Positions 8,202 to 16,810 of a stretch of DNA of 49,667 bases are shown piece after piece. Numbering within the stretch: position 1 is the first letter of the stretch; every line of letters starts with the position of its first letter. The stretch is from Gammaproteobacteria bacterium (GTDB lineage: Bacteria > Pseudomonadota > Gammaproteobacteria > Steroidobacterales > GCA-2729495): positions 1 to 49,667 of the forward strand of contig JAJRUG010000075.1 of the NCBI GenBank assembly GCA_024277915.1, given 5' to 3'. The translations under genes and the position numbers were made by a program. Under the pieces are notes generated by a model. That model was given only the letters and a program-made list of their open reading frames with translations. It was not told the DNA's origin and did not search any database.

Positions 8202-8668
8202 TTTGCAGACTGCCGTCTGATCTTGAAAAATTGCTGCAAAAGATTCCTGCAGTCTTGCTCGAGAATTCCGCCAGCCACATCCATACGATGATTGGACTCT
8301 GCGGCCCGAACCACATCAAATATTGTCCCCGCTGCACCGAATCGAAGATCATGGACACCGAAAACAAGGCGGCCTACACGAGCATTGACCATCGCACCGG
8401 CACACATCGGGCAGGGTTCCATCGTGACATACAAAGTTGTATCACAGAGCCGGTAGTTCCCGACGATACGGGCACCCTCTCGCAGAGCGATGATTTCTGC
8501 ATGGGCTGTCGGGTCACAGTCTGATACCGGGCGGTTCCAACCCTCTGCAATGACTATGTCATCTTTTACCAGTACAGCACCGACAGGAACTTCGCCAGCC
8601 TGCTCAGCCTGGATCGCCATTGAGATCGCCTGGCGCATGAAAGCTTCGTCAGCGTGCCCGGACACCAC
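8198..8668 (-). CDS. tadA: tRNA-specific adenosine deaminase TadA
   Basis: 156 residues from a GTG at 8668, chosen because GGGAG sits 5 bases upstream within the end of guaA; a second GTG follows directly. The cytidine/adenosine deaminase core is complete: zinc-binding His and catalytic Glu in PTAHAEIIAL, zinc Cys pair in MEPCPMCAGAM. TadA converts A34 to inosine in the tRNA-Arg(ACG) wobble position. It begins one base after the guaA stop codon and is likely co-transcribed with guaB-guaA. The longer open frame upstream overlaps guaA and is not coding. Confidence 0.92.
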   Translation of the reverse strand: MVSGHADEAFMRQAISMAIQAEQAGEVPVGAVLVKDDIVIAEGWNRPVSDCDPTAHAEIIALREGARIVGNYRLCDTTLYVTMEPCPMCAGAMVNARVGRLVFGVHDLRFGAAGTIFDVVRAAESNHRMDVAGGILEQDCRNLLQQFFKIRRQSAN

Positions 8669-8669
8669 G

Positions 8670-10280
8670 CTACTCCCATTCAATAGTGGCTGGAGGCTTC
8701 CCGGATATATCGTAGGCGACCCGGGAAATCCCCTGTACCTCGTTGATGATACGACGTGATACAAGGTCAAGAAAATCATAGGGAAGATGTGCCCAGCGGG
8801 CCGTCATGAAATCAACTGTTTCCACGGCACGGAGTGCGACGACATAGTCATAGCGTCTGCCATCACCCATCACGCCCACCGACTTGACCGGCAGGAAAAC
8901 AGCAAACGCCTGGCTCACTTTGTCATATAACTCTGCGTTGTGGAGCTCTTCGATAAAAATTGCATCAGCTTGTCGCAGCAAATCGGCAAATTCCTTTTGC
9001 ACCTCGCCGAGAATTCTCACTCCCAGACCAGGACCTGGAAACGGGTGCCGGTATACCATTTGCTTCGGCAATCCAAGCTCCATTCCTATCTTGCGTACCT
9101 CGTCTTTGAACAGGTCACGAAGAGGCTCGATGAGTTTCAGGGTCATGTGCTCGGGTAACCCGCCGACATTGTGGTGCGATTTGATTACATGAGCTTTTCC
9201 GGAAGAACCCCCGGCCGATTCAATCACATCCGGATAAATCGTACCCTGGGCAAGCCACCGAACACCTTCGAGCTTGTCGGCTTCTTCTTCAAATATTTCC
9301 ACAAAAAGATTGCCGATGATTTTCCGTTTTTGTTCCGGGTCGGTAACACCGGACAAAGCACCAAGAAAACGCTGCTCGGCATTCGCCCGAATAACATTAA
9401 CACCAAGGTGACGAGAGAATATCTCCATTACCTGATCACCTTCATTAAGGCGCAACAAACCATTATCGACAAAAACACATATCAACTGATCGCCGATAGC
9501 CTCATGCAACAACGCTGCAACGACTGAAGAATCAACACCGCCCGACAAGCCAAGCAAAACACGATCACTACCCACCTGCTCGCGAATGAGCTCAATATCC
9601 CGGGCGACGATACTGCCCGGATTCCAGGTATCAGGGCAGCCGCAGATATCACGTACAAAACGCTCGATCATCGCCTGGCCCTGGTCGGTATGGGTTACTT
9701 CAGGGTGAAACTGCACCCCGTAGAACCGGCGTGACTCATCAGCCATACCTGCTAAAGGTGCATTCGGTGTACTGGCAATGGTGTGAAAGCCGGGCGGCAG
9801 GGTTTTGACCCGGTCACCATGGCTCATCCATACATGCAGGGATGGCTCATCAGCATCCGGCGTATCATTCAGTCCTTCCAGCAGGCGACTTTCACCCAGC
9901 GGGGTCACCATCGCGTAACCAAACTCACGATGTGTTGAAGCTATTACCTCGCCACCGAGTTGAGCAGCCATGACCTGCATTCCGTAACAGATACCCAGCA
10001 CCGGCACGCCCATGTCAAAAATGATATCCGGTGCGTGCGGCGATTTATCAGCAAGATCCGATCCTGTGACGGACTCAGGACCACCCGACAGAACGACACC
10101 GTCAGCACCAAAATCGCTGGCCCTGGATTCACTGATATCCCACGGGAAAATCTCGCAGTAAACACCCGCCTCTCTGATCCGGCGCGCAATCAACTGGGTG
10201 TATTGAGCACCAAAATCTATAATAAGAATTCGATGGGCGGCGGGTGAATCAGCTGATGATCCTTGACTGGCAGTAGACAT
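8670..10280 (-). CDS. guaA: GMP synthase (glutamine-hydrolysing)
   Basis: Converts XMP, glutamine and ATP to GMP, the last step of guanine nucleotide synthesis. The class I amidotransferase domain (about residues 15-210) has the nucleophile Cys in GICYGMQ and the His/Glu pair in FHPEVTH. The ATP pyrophosphatase domain has the P-loop [12 protein letters not shown]. The C-terminal dimerisation domain ends in the expected IEWE. From the ATG at 10280 it is 536 residues, close to the usual 525. An ATG at 10310 adds ten residues that do not fit the family. Neither start has a strong ribosome-binding site. It lies 60 bases after guaB in the same operon. Confidence 0.95.
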   Translation of the reverse strand: MSTASQGSSADSPAAHRILIIDFGAQYTQLIARRIREAGVYCEIFPWDISESRASDFGADGVVLSGGPESVTGSDLADKSPHAPDIIFDMGVPVLGICYGMQVMAAQLGGEVIASTHREFGYAMVTPLGESRLLEGLNDTPDADEPSLHVWMSHGDRVKTLPPGFHTIASTPNAPLAGMADESRRFYGVQFHPEVTHTDQGQAMIERFVRDICGCPDTWNPGSIVARDIELIREQVGSDRVLLGLSGGVDSSVVAALLHEAIGDQLICVFVDNGLLRLNEGDQVMEIFSRHLGVNVIRANAEQRFLGALSGVTDPEQKRKIIGNLFVEIFEEEADKLEGVRWLAQGTIYPDVIESAGGSSGKAHVIKSHHNVGGLPEHMTLKLIEPLRDLFKDEVRKIGMELGLPKQMVYRHPFPGPGLGVRILGEVQKEFADLLRQADAIFIEELHNAELYDKVSQAFAVFLPVKSVGVMGDGRRYDYVVALRAVETVDFMTARWAHLPYDFLDLVSRRIINEVQGISRVAYDISGKPPATIEWE

Positions 10281-10340
10281 GGATGTGGGTAAAACCTGTG
10301 CTGGTGGCATTGTCTGAAGTCTTATGGCGATCCGCGCCGA

Positions 10341-11810
10341 TCAGCTATCAGACCGGTAATTGGGTGCTTCTTTGGTGATTGATACATCGTGGACATGACT
10401 TTCGCGCATACCAGCAGAAGTAATCTGCACAAACTCCGGCTTGCTGCGCATCTCATCAATACTGCCACAACCCGTGTAGCCCATCGCTGCGCGAATGCCA
10501 CCAATCAGCTGTATCACTATTGCAACCAGGCTGCCCTTGTACGGCACACGCCCTTCCACTCCTTCGGGTACCAGCTTCTCCAGTTGTTCAGAAGAATCCT
10601 GAAAATATCGATCCGAGGAACCGTGCTTCTGTGCCATCGCCGCCAGTGACCCCATGCCGCGATAGGATTTATACGAACGTCCCTGGAACAGCTCGACTTC
10701 ACCGGGTGATTCTTCGGTACCAGCAAACAAGCTGCCAATCATGATGCAATGAGCCCCTGCCACCAGTGCCTTGGCAATGTCTCCGGAATATCGAATCCCG
10801 CCATCTGCAATCACTGCCACACCCGAACCTTCCAATGCCCGGGATACATTGGCTACCGCTGTGATCTGTGGAACCCCGACGCCGGAAACTACTCGAGTCG
10901 TACAAATTGATCCCGGGCCGATACCAACCTTCACACCGTCAGCACCCGCTTCTGCCATTGCCCGCGCAGCTTCTGCACTGATGATATTGCCACCAACTAC
11001 TTCCAGATCAGGATAGGCAGACTTGATCCCGCGAATACGATCAAGAACGCCCTTTGAATGACCATGTGCAGTATCGACAATGATGACATCCACGCCGGCT
11101 TCCGCCAATGCAACAACTCGTTCGTCGGTATCACCGGAAGTACCGACTGCAGCACCGACTCGCAACGCGCCACGCGCATCTTTGCAGGCCAGAGGATAAT
11201 CCTTGGCCTTCTGAAAGTCCTTGGCCGTGATCAAGCCACGCAGCCCAAAGTCATCGTTGACCACCAGCACTTTTTCGATACGATGTTTATGTAACAGTGA
11301 AAGCACTTCCTGTTTATCTGCGCCTTCCCGAACTGTCACCAGCTTGTCTCTTGGTGTCATCACTGAAGAAACCGGGGCATCCAGCTGGGTTTCAAATCTC
11401 AAATCACGGTGAGTGACAATACCGACTGTCTCGCCGTTATCTACCACAGGCAATCCGGAAATCTTGTTCGCTTCAGTAATCTGCAGCACTTCACGAATAC
11501 TTCGATCTGGTGAGACGGTAATGGGGTCATTGACGATGCCACTTTCAAACTTCTTCACCACCGTGACCTGTCGCGCCTGCTCGGCCGGACTCATGTTCTT
11601 GTGGATAATCCCCATGCCTCCTTCCTGGGCCAGACAGATCGCCAGCCTGGATTCTGTCACCGTATCCATCGCTGCGGATACCAGTGGAATATTGAGCTCA
11701 ATGTTCCGTGTCAGGCGAGTCCTGAGGCTCACCTCGCGGGGCAGAATGTCGGAATAGGCGGGCTGCAGCAGAACGTCATCGAACGTCAGTCCTTTGTGGG
11801 CAATTCGCAT
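10341..11810 (-). CDS. guaB: IMP dehydrogenase
   Basis: 489 residues, normal length. It oxidises IMP to XMP with NAD, the branch step to guanine nucleotides. The TIM barrel is split by two CBS domains (about residues 95-205), as is standard. The active-site loop has the catalytic Cys in GPGSICTTR, and the flap carries YRGMGS with a basic segment downstream. The ATG at 11810 has AGGAG 6 bases upstream. First gene of guaB-guaA-tadA; a candidate sigma-70 promoter lies about 40 bases upstream. Confidence 0.96.
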   Translation of the reverse strand: MRIAHKGLTFDDVLLQPAYSDILPREVSLRTRLTRNIELNIPLVSAAMDTVTESRLAICLAQEGGMGIIHKNMSPAEQARQVTVVKKFESGIVNDPITVSPDRSIREVLQITEANKISGLPVVDNGETVGIVTHRDLRFETQLDAPVSSVMTPRDKLVTVREGADKQEVLSLLHKHRIEKVLVVNDDFGLRGLITAKDFQKAKDYPLACKDARGALRVGAAVGTSGDTDERVVALAEAGVDVIIVDTAHGHSKGVLDRIRGIKSAYPDLEVVGGNIISAEAARAMAEAGADGVKVGIGPGSICTTRVVSGVGVPQITAVANVSRALEGSGVAVIADGGIRYSGDIAKALVAGAHCIMIGSLFAGTEESPGEVELFQGRSYKSYRGMGSLAAMAQKHGSSDRYFQDSSEQLEKLVPEGVEGRVPYKGSLVAIVIQLIGGIRAAMGYTGCGSIDEMRSKPEFVQITSAGMRESHVHDVSITKEAPNYRSDS

Positions 11811-11851
11811 GGCGGCTCCTGATAGTCGGGTAGGCTTTAGATTAACCGGTT

Positions 11852-11880
11852 ATCTTACCCCCCGGAATATTCTGCGTAAA
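11852..11880 (-). promoter_or_regulatory. Candidate sigma-70 promoter for guaB
   Basis: On the minus strand TTTACG (complement of 11875-11880), 17 bases, then TAAGAT (complement of 11852-11857). Each box matches consensus in 4 of 6 positions and the spacing is ideal. Predicted start near 11845, giving a leader of about 35 bases before the guaB ATG. Confidence 0.45.
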
Positions 11881-11909
11881 CATAAAGGGTGTAAAGAGGG
11901 TGGGACAGC

Positions 11910-11930
11910 AGTGGGTTCGACCCCGCTTTT
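11910..11930 (+). other. T-arm-like hairpin with T run upstream of srkA
   Basis: AGTGGG, loop TTCGAC, CCCGCT, then TTTT. The six-pair stem (one G/T pair) with a GGTTCGACCC core imitates a tRNA T-arm, yet no tRNA body surrounds it. The T run would make it a weak terminator on the plus strand, only 50 bases before srkA. It could be an attenuator, or debris of a tRNA or attachment site. Confidence 0.3.
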
Positions 11931-11981
11931 CTCATTTCTTCCTGCTTGACTCGGCGGCCAGGATAGCTTCTCCTGTCCTCA

Positions 11982-12998
11982 ATGGGTATGACTGATACAA
12001 GTACACCGGAAACTGACCAGGAGGCGCCTTACCGACTCCTGACACCAGACCTCATCCTCGAATCGCTGGAAACCCAGGGGTATCCCTGTGACGGCCGCCT
12101 GCTGCCGCTGAACAGCTACGAAAACCGGGTCTACCAGGTGGGTCTGGAAGAACGCCCTCCGGTGATAGCCAAGTTCTATCGGCCAGGGCGCTGGAGTGAT
12201 AACGCGATCCAGGAAGAGCACATTTTCTCGGAGGAGTTGGCGGAAGCGGAATTGCCGGTAGTTGCACCCCTTGGCAATACCGAGGGATCGACCCTGCATC
12301 ACCACCAGGGCTTTCGATTTTCTGTTTCGCCTAATTGTGGCGGCCGCTGGCAGGAGATGGATGATCCTGATCGTCTCGCCTGGATGGGACGTTTTATTGC
12401 TCGAATTCATGCAACAGGGTGTATAACCGGATTTCAGCATCGGCAGGTAATTTCTATCGAACGATTGGGCATCGAGTCCTGTGACTACATCCTGGCAAAC
12501 AATTTTCTGCCTGCTGAACTGGAAACAGCATACGAGTCTGTGGTGAATGCAATCATTCCTCGTATCCAGGCTGCATTTGAAATTGCCGACCCGTTGAAAA
12601 CACTTCGGCTGCATGGTGATTGCCATTTGGGTAATATACTTTGGACAGATGCAGGGCCTCATTTTGTTGATTTTGATGACTGCTGTACCGGACCGGCGGT
12701 GCAGGATCTGTGGATGATGCTGTCGGGTGACCGCAACCAAATGACCATTCAGCTCGAGCATCTGCTCGAAGGTTACAATCAATTTTATGACTTCAATGCC
12801 CGCGAACTGCATTTGATCGAGCCTTTGCGAACACTGCGAATGATTCATTACTCCGCATGGCTGGCCCGCCGCTGGGGTGACCCTGCCTTTCCGGCCAGTT
12901 TCCCCTGGTTCAATACGCCCAGATACTGGGAAGAACAGATCCTGTCGCTCAAAGAGCAGATGGCCCTGTTGGATGAACCGCCTTTGCAGTGGATATAA
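11982..12998 (+). CDS. srkA: Stress response kinase A (SrkA/YihE)
   Basis: 338 residues; E. coli YihE is 328. It has an APH/choline-kinase-like fold. An N-lobe with NSYENRVYQV and the lysine strand VIAKFYRP is followed by the catalytic loop LHGDCHLGNILW and the metal-binding VDFDDCCTGP. It is a Ser/Thr protein kinase linked to protection from stress-induced death. ATGs at 11982 and 11988 are both possible and neither has a clear ribosome-binding site. It ends 4 bases before xseA, so the two are probably one transcript, divergent from guaB. Confidence 0.92.
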   Translation: MGMTDTSTPETDQEAPYRLLTPDLILESLETQGYPCDGRLLPLNSYENRVYQVGLEERPPVIAKFYRPGRWSDNAIQEEHIFSEELAEAELPVVAPLGNTEGSTLHHHQGFRFSVSPNCGGRWQEMDDPDRLAWMGRFIARIHATGCITGFQHRQVISIERLGIESCDYILANNFLPAELETAYESVVNAIIPRIQAAFEIADPLKTLRLHGDCHLGNILWTDAGPHFVDFDDCCTGPAVQDLWMMLSGDRNQMTIQLEHLLEGYNQFYDFNARELHLIEPLRTLRMIHYSAWLARRWGDPAFPASFPWFNTPRYWEEQILSLKEQMALLDEPPLQWI

Positions 12999-13002
12999 CC
13001 TG

Positions 13003-14427
13003 ATGCCTGTACCTGTCGGTGAACAGATCTACAGCGTATCGCAGTTAAACCGCGAGGCGCGGCAACTGCTGGAGCAGGGACTGCCTGCTTTGTGGATTGC
13101 CGGTGAAATTTCCAACCTGGCCCGGCCGGCATCGGGGCACATCTATTTTTCGATCAAGGACAATCAGGCTCAGGTACGCTGCGCAATGTTCCGGGGGAAC
13201 AACAACAGATTGCCATTCAGGCCGGAAAACGGCCAGCAGGTACTGTTACATGCCCGCGTCGGGCTCTACGAAGCCCGGGGTGAATTCCAGCTGATCGCCG
13301 AGCATATGGAGCCGGCCGGTGAAGGATTGCTGCGCCAGCAACTGGAACAACTCAAAGCCAGACTCGCTGAAGAAGGGCTGTTCGATGAAAGTCTCAAGCA
13401 ACCCATTCCAACCATCCCGCATCGCGTCGGGATCATTACCTCACCCACCAGTGCGGCTGTGCGGGATATCCTGCACATTCTCGAACGGCGATTTCCGGCA
13501 GTTCCGGTAGTGATCTACCCGGTGCAAGTACAGGGTGACCCGGCCAAACACGATATCGTAGCCAAATTGAAAACTGCCGCAGAACGTGACGAATGCGACG
13601 TACTGATCATTGCCCGGGGTGGCGGTTCGCTTGAAGACTTGTGGGCATTCAATGAAGAAATCGTGATCCGTGCCATCCATGCCTGCCCGATTCCAGTGGT
13701 GGCCGGCATCGGACATGAAACAGATTTTACGCTGACCGACCTGGCGGCAGATCTCAGGGCGCCTACCCCTTCAGGGGCAGCTGAACTGGTCGTACCAGAC
13801 AGCAAGGAATGGGTGTCGCGTTTTCAGTCACTGAGCCAGCGTGCTACAAAAGCGGTACAACGCGTTTTGCGTGATCAGCGGTTTCATATCGAACAATTAT
13901 CAGCGCGTCTGGAGCGCTGCAACCCTGGCACGGTGCTGTATCAACACACTCAACGGCTTGATGATCTGACGCTGCGGCTGCGAACAGTCATCAGTAGTCA
14001 GCTGACCATGCGGCAAATCCAATTGGCCGCCGCCGAAGGTCGCCTGCGCAGTGCTGCGCCGGGCAACCTGATCAGGCACTACCAAAACCGGCTGATGAAC
14101 TCACGGTTGAAGCTGGACAGTGCCATTACCAGCCGGCTGACAGGTTTTAGGAATCGGCTGGCAGTCGCTGCGGCAAGATTGCAGGCTGTCAGTCCGCTGA
14201 GCACGCTGGAGCGAGGCTATGCAGTCATTCAGGATCATGCCAGTGGCAAGGTAATTACCGATAGCGCCGGGCTGAAGATCGGGCAGGCGATTACCGGTCG
14301 ATTGGCACATGGTGGTTTTGAAGCCGAGGTTATCGGCCTGGAGCAAAACAGCAACTCTGAAGGTCAGGCGAAAAATTTCCTCACTACTGATCGGAAACCA
14401 TCCATGTCAACAAGAAAAGAATCATGA
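13003..14427 (+). CDS. xseA: Exodeoxyribonuclease VII large subunit
   Basis: 474 residues from the ATG at 13003, set by the conserved start (YSVSQLNREARQLLE) and by its position 4 bases after srkA. The OB-fold domain (about 8-105) is followed by the catalytic domain with PHRVGIITSPTSAAVRDI, VIYPVQVQG, ARGGGSLEDLW and GIGHETDFTL, a coiled-coil region, and a C-terminal segment ending LERGYAVI and LAHGGFEAEV. With XseB it degrades single-stranded DNA. The last 22 or so residues, from EGQAKN on, are read antisense through a metX remnant (14364-14491) and are not typical XseA sequence, so the gene end belongs to the duplicated xseA/metX junction. Confidence 0.94.
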   Translation: MPVPVGEQIYSVSQLNREARQLLEQGLPALWIAGEISNLARPASGHIYFSIKDNQAQVRCAMFRGNNNRLPFRPENGQQVLLHARVGLYEARGEFQLIAEHMEPAGEGLLRQQLEQLKARLAEEGLFDESLKQPIPTIPHRVGIITSPTSAAVRDILHILERRFPAVPVVIYPVQVQGDPAKHDIVAKLKTAAERDECDVLIIARGGGSLEDLWAFNEEIVIRAIHACPIPVVAGIGHETDFTLTDLAADLRAPTPSGAAELVVPDSKEWVSRFQSLSQRATKAVQRVLRDQRFHIEQLSARLERCNPGTVLYQHTQRLDDLTLRLRTVISSQLTMRQIQLAAAEGRLRSAAPGNLIRHYQNRLMNSRLKLDSAITSRLTGFRNRLAVAAARLQAVSPLSTLERGYAVIQDHASGKVITDSAGLKIGQAITGRLAHGGFEAEVIGLEQNSNSEGQAKNFLTTDRKPSMSTRKES

Positions 14428-14491
14428 CCCTGCATTGGGTCCGGCTCGATCACATCGACCCTCCCTTTCAGCCCTGTGGCAATTTCTCTTT
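14364..14491 (-). pseudogene. 3' remnant of metX (left copy of the junction repeat)
   Basis: Read on the minus strand, this stretch keeps the final 42 codons of a MetX-family gene in frame and without an internal stop: REIATGLKGR, then VIEPDPMQGHDSFLVDMDG, and a terminal VVRKFFA before TGA. It aligns base for base with the end of intact metX at 23992-24119. The wider aligned block, 14359-14491 against 23987-24119, shows 22 differences in 133 bases, about 83 percent identity, with no gap. Similarity stops sharply after TTTCTCTTT on both sides. The rest of this metX copy is missing and island DNA follows. It marks the left edge of the island as a direct repeat. Confidence 0.85.
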
Positions 14492-14529
14492 ACTCCCGAG
14501 ATCATTGCAATAAATTTGGAGTGAAGTAA

Positions 14530-15987
14530 TTATAAACTTGCTAGTTCGTTCTTCAGGTTCTTCACAGCCTGGATCGCATCACCAAGCTCTGTCTTGATCT
14601 CATGGCGTTCCGTGTTGTAGTGGCTAAAGGGGTTTAGCACAAGGGCGCGGTATTTCTCAATATCTGCTTTCGTAGCCTCAGGCATATCATCCTTGATCGC
14701 CTTCCAAAAATCTTCAGATTTATATTTCTTTAGCTGCGACTTGAATGCCAAGTGTTTTTTCTTCTTCTCGCAATGAGTGCGGATGATCTTTTCAAATGCT
14801 GACCGTGTATAGACCGCAGCAGCTTTATAGTCGCACTGTTTGAGGTGTGTTTCCGCCTTGGCAACCAGATCTTGATTATCAAAGATCACTGGCTGTTCGA
14901 ATCCACCATTGCAAGGCTGCGAGTAAAATTCCAGCGTTTTCCACCCGGACTTTGCATCGAGAAAACCCCGTGCATATTCGAACCAAGGCTTATCGTAAGT
15001 TGTGATGAAAACCTGGTAGTCAGGAAACTCGGATTCTAGGATGTTCAGCAAGGGCAAGCGGTTAGCGATATCCAGACCAATGAAGATATCGTCCAGAAAA
15101 AGCACCTTGCAAGCAATGCCCTGTACATGCCGTTTGATCATGCCCAGATAGATAGAGATGGCGATGGCCGATAATCGTGCCTCATTCAGAAACAGGTGCG
15201 GCTGCTGAACCGGCTTTCCCGCATAAGCGAGCTCAACGCGTACTTCACCGCCTTCAAGGCGAGTATGGTCAGCACCAGGGCGCACCTGACCAAAATTCAG
15301 ATTCAGATCAATGTTGTGATTAAAGTAACCGAGAATGGGCTTGGCGTGTTTCAGGATATATTCCGGACTCTCCAGTTCGAACAATTCACCGAAGGCCTCG
15401 TTAAATACCTTGATGGCAGCATTCACATCCGCCTTTTTCTTGCTGATGTTATATTCTCTGCTGGTGCTCCTGCCGATGCAAATCTCTACCTCGGCCCAGA
15501 GCTCTCCCAGTTCCTTGCCGCCCGTCAGCGGATACTTGAAATGCCTGAGCACTCCTTTGACCAACAAATTAAACAGATTGATAGTTTCATCTTTCTGCAC
15601 ATAGTGGATACCCAGCAGATGCTTGTATGTGAGAAAACTCTTAAGCTTGTTGCCGTCACGAATGCTAGTATCACTAGCCGCACGAGTATCGTTCTTTGAG
15701 GCATTGAAGCAATAGGTTTTCTGCCTGTTTTGCCCTTGGCAGTTGGGCATAAAGGTAACCTTGATGGCTGTTGTTCCCTGCTCTTTTTCGAGGACAAAGA
15801 TATTTTCCAGTACGCTTAGATCGATCTCTTCGATAGAAGACTGGAAAAAATCCTTCAGTGCGTAGTAGAGGGAGCTCTTGCCACTCCCGTTTTCGCCATA
15901 GATAAACAGGTTCTTGCCACCAACGGCAATCTTATGGGTGCCGTGGAAAGCTTTGTAATTCGTAATCTCGATGGCCTGAATTTTCAC
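14530..15987 (-). CDS. SMC/RecF-like AAA ATPase with helical C-terminal domain
   Basis: 485 residues from a GTG; a stop codon lies directly upstream, so no longer start exists. Walker A is YGENGSGKSS (about 30-39), the ABC signature-like LNEARLSA is at 267-274, and Walker B is VLFLDDIFIGLD (Asp299/300). The N-terminal strand ITNYKAFHG is typical of RecF/AAA_15-like ATPases. There is no long coiled coil. Residues about 370-485 form a separate helical domain with DYKAAAVYTRSAFEKIIRTHC and LNPFSHYN, reminiscent of HEPN-type or restriction-associated helical domains. This is the last gene of the island, 101 bases after the small gene at 16089. Its family and position suggest a sensor or effector ATPase in defence; the exact role is unknown. 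Confidence 0.8.
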   Translation of the reverse strand: MKIQAIEITNYKAFHGTHKIAVGGKNLFIYGENGSGKSSLYYALKDFFQSSIEEIDLSVLENIFVLEKEQGTTAIKVTFMPNCQGQNRQKTYCFNASKNDTRAASDTSIRDGNKLKSFLTYKHLLGIHYVQKDETINLFNLLVKGVLRHFKYPLTGGKELGELWAEVEICIGRSTSREYNISKKKADVNAAIKVFNEAFGELFELESPEYILKHAKPILGYFNHNIDLNLNFGQVRPGADHTRLEGGEVRVELAYAGKPVQQPHLFLNEARLSAIAISIYLGMIKRHVQGIACKVLFLDDIFIGLDIANRLPLLNILESEFPDYQVFITTYDKPWFEYARGFLDAKSGWKTLEFYSQPCNGGFEQPVIFDNQDLVAKAETHLKQCDYKAAAVYTRSAFEKIIRTHCEKKKKHLAFKSQLKKYKSEDFWKAIKDDMPEATKADIEKYRALVLNPFSHYNTERHEIKTELGDAIQAVKNLKNELASL

Positions 15988-16088
15988 CTATGTGCTCACA
16001 ACCCTGGCTGCCTTCATACATACCCCGGTCAATTACCCATCACTAAAACCAAACTCAGTACGGCTCATTGTACGGTTTTGGCGGTATA

Positions 16089-16283
16089 TCACCCCGAATG
16101 TGCATGGTTATCGCCTCGCTCTTCGCTGATCTCCCCGTCTTTAAAAATAACGACCGACGTTCCGGCTTTTCTGGCAATTACCCTGGCCTTGTGGGCGGCC
16201 CGTCTCAAGGCAATCTCCGCATTGACCAGATCTGGATCACGTTTTTGCTTAGATGCGGTTTGATCCGGTATTTTAGCAGTCAT
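16089..16283 (-). CDS. Small basic protein coupled to the zeta-family kinase
   Basis: 64 residues. The ATG at 16283 overlaps the kinase stop codon (ATGA). It has a helical basic segment (LVNAEIALRRAAHKARVIARKAG) then a strand TSVVIFKDGEI and a polar end. I recall short genes of this build beside zeta-toxin-like kinases, which would make it an antitoxin-like or accessory partner, but in classical epsilon-zeta pairs the antitoxin comes first and differs in sequence. No DNA-binding motif is evident. The roughly 100 bases after it, before the ATPase gene, contain GTACGG twice as a short direct repeat and nothing else clear. Confidence 0.7.
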   Translation of the reverse strand: MTAKIPDQTASKQKRDPDLVNAEIALRRAAHKARVIARKAGTSVVIFKDGEISEERGDNHAHSG

Positions 16284-16810
16284 ACTTTAACTCCTTCTTT
16301 GAGAAGTAGTGGCGTTGGCCCAGAGTTATCATACAGTGCCCATTCATCCACTAGAGGTTTGTAGAGCGCTTCAAGATTATACAGCCCGGTTGCAAACCGG
16401 CGTCGAATAACTGACTCAGGCACATTGTGGCCGCCGATTCGGACCCGTTGCCTAACCCGTGCAATCGCCAGTTCGGGCGATTCAAGTTTCAAAAAAAAGA
16501 GTTTGACTCTGTAGCCCAACGATTGCCATTGGGGTATTAATCGGGCGTAGTTTCGACCGCTCAAGGTGGATTCAAAAGCAAAGCTCTCGCCCAGACGCAC
16601 ATGGTTATGAATTTCAGCAAGCATAAATCGCCCGGCCCTGAATGCAGCAGCATCCGGAGCGAAAGGTGCCAATCCGGCGGCGATCAGGTCGGCATTAACA
16701 AAAATGGGGCAGCCCGCTTCGTTGGGCAGAAATTCACCAGCGAAGGTCGTTTTCCCTGCCCCGTTAGGGCCGGCGATGATAATAATCTTTTTGTCCGTCG
16801 CGACAGTCAT
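16280..16810 (-). CDS. Zeta-toxin-family P-loop kinase
   Basis: 176 residues. The Walker A motif is AGPNGAGKTTFA (about 13-24), followed by FVNADLIA, where zeta toxins carry their substrate-site Asp, FAFESTLSGR with the conserved Glu, and a lid region ARVRQRVRIGGHNVPESVIRRRF rich in Arg. Zeta toxins phosphorylate UDP-N-acetylglucosamine and block cell-wall synthesis; chromosomal relatives such as this shorter form are mostly uncharacterised. The ATG overlaps the methyltransferase stop codon (ATGA), and its own stop overlaps the next start. It is thus built into the restriction-like operon rather than lying beside it. Confidence 0.85.
   Translation of the reverse strand: MTVATDKKIIIIAGPNGAGKTTFAGEFLPNEAGCPIFVNADLIAAGLAPFAPDAAAFRAGRFMLAEIHNHVRLGESFAFESTLSGRNYARLIPQWQSLGYRVKLFFLKLESPELAIARVRQRVRIGGHNVPESVIRRRFATGLYNLEALYKPLVDEWALYDNSGPTPLLLKEGVKV

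Noticed and set aside
8669-8779. Upstream extension of tadA into guaA
   Set aside because: The added residues are the antisense-free second frame of guaA; a ribosome-binding site sits right before the GTG at 8668.
11979-12848. 289-codon minus-strand open frame over srkA
   Set aside because: It lies wholly antisense to a clear srkA and shows no domain.
12877-13002. N-terminal extension of 42 codons on xseA in the same frame
   Set aside because: It overlaps the end of srkA in another frame and is not XseA-like; the ATG at 13003 gives the family start.
15196-15699. 167-codon plus-strand open frame inside the island ATPase gene
   Set aside because: Shadow of the ATPase gene, with no ribosome-binding site or recognisable motif.
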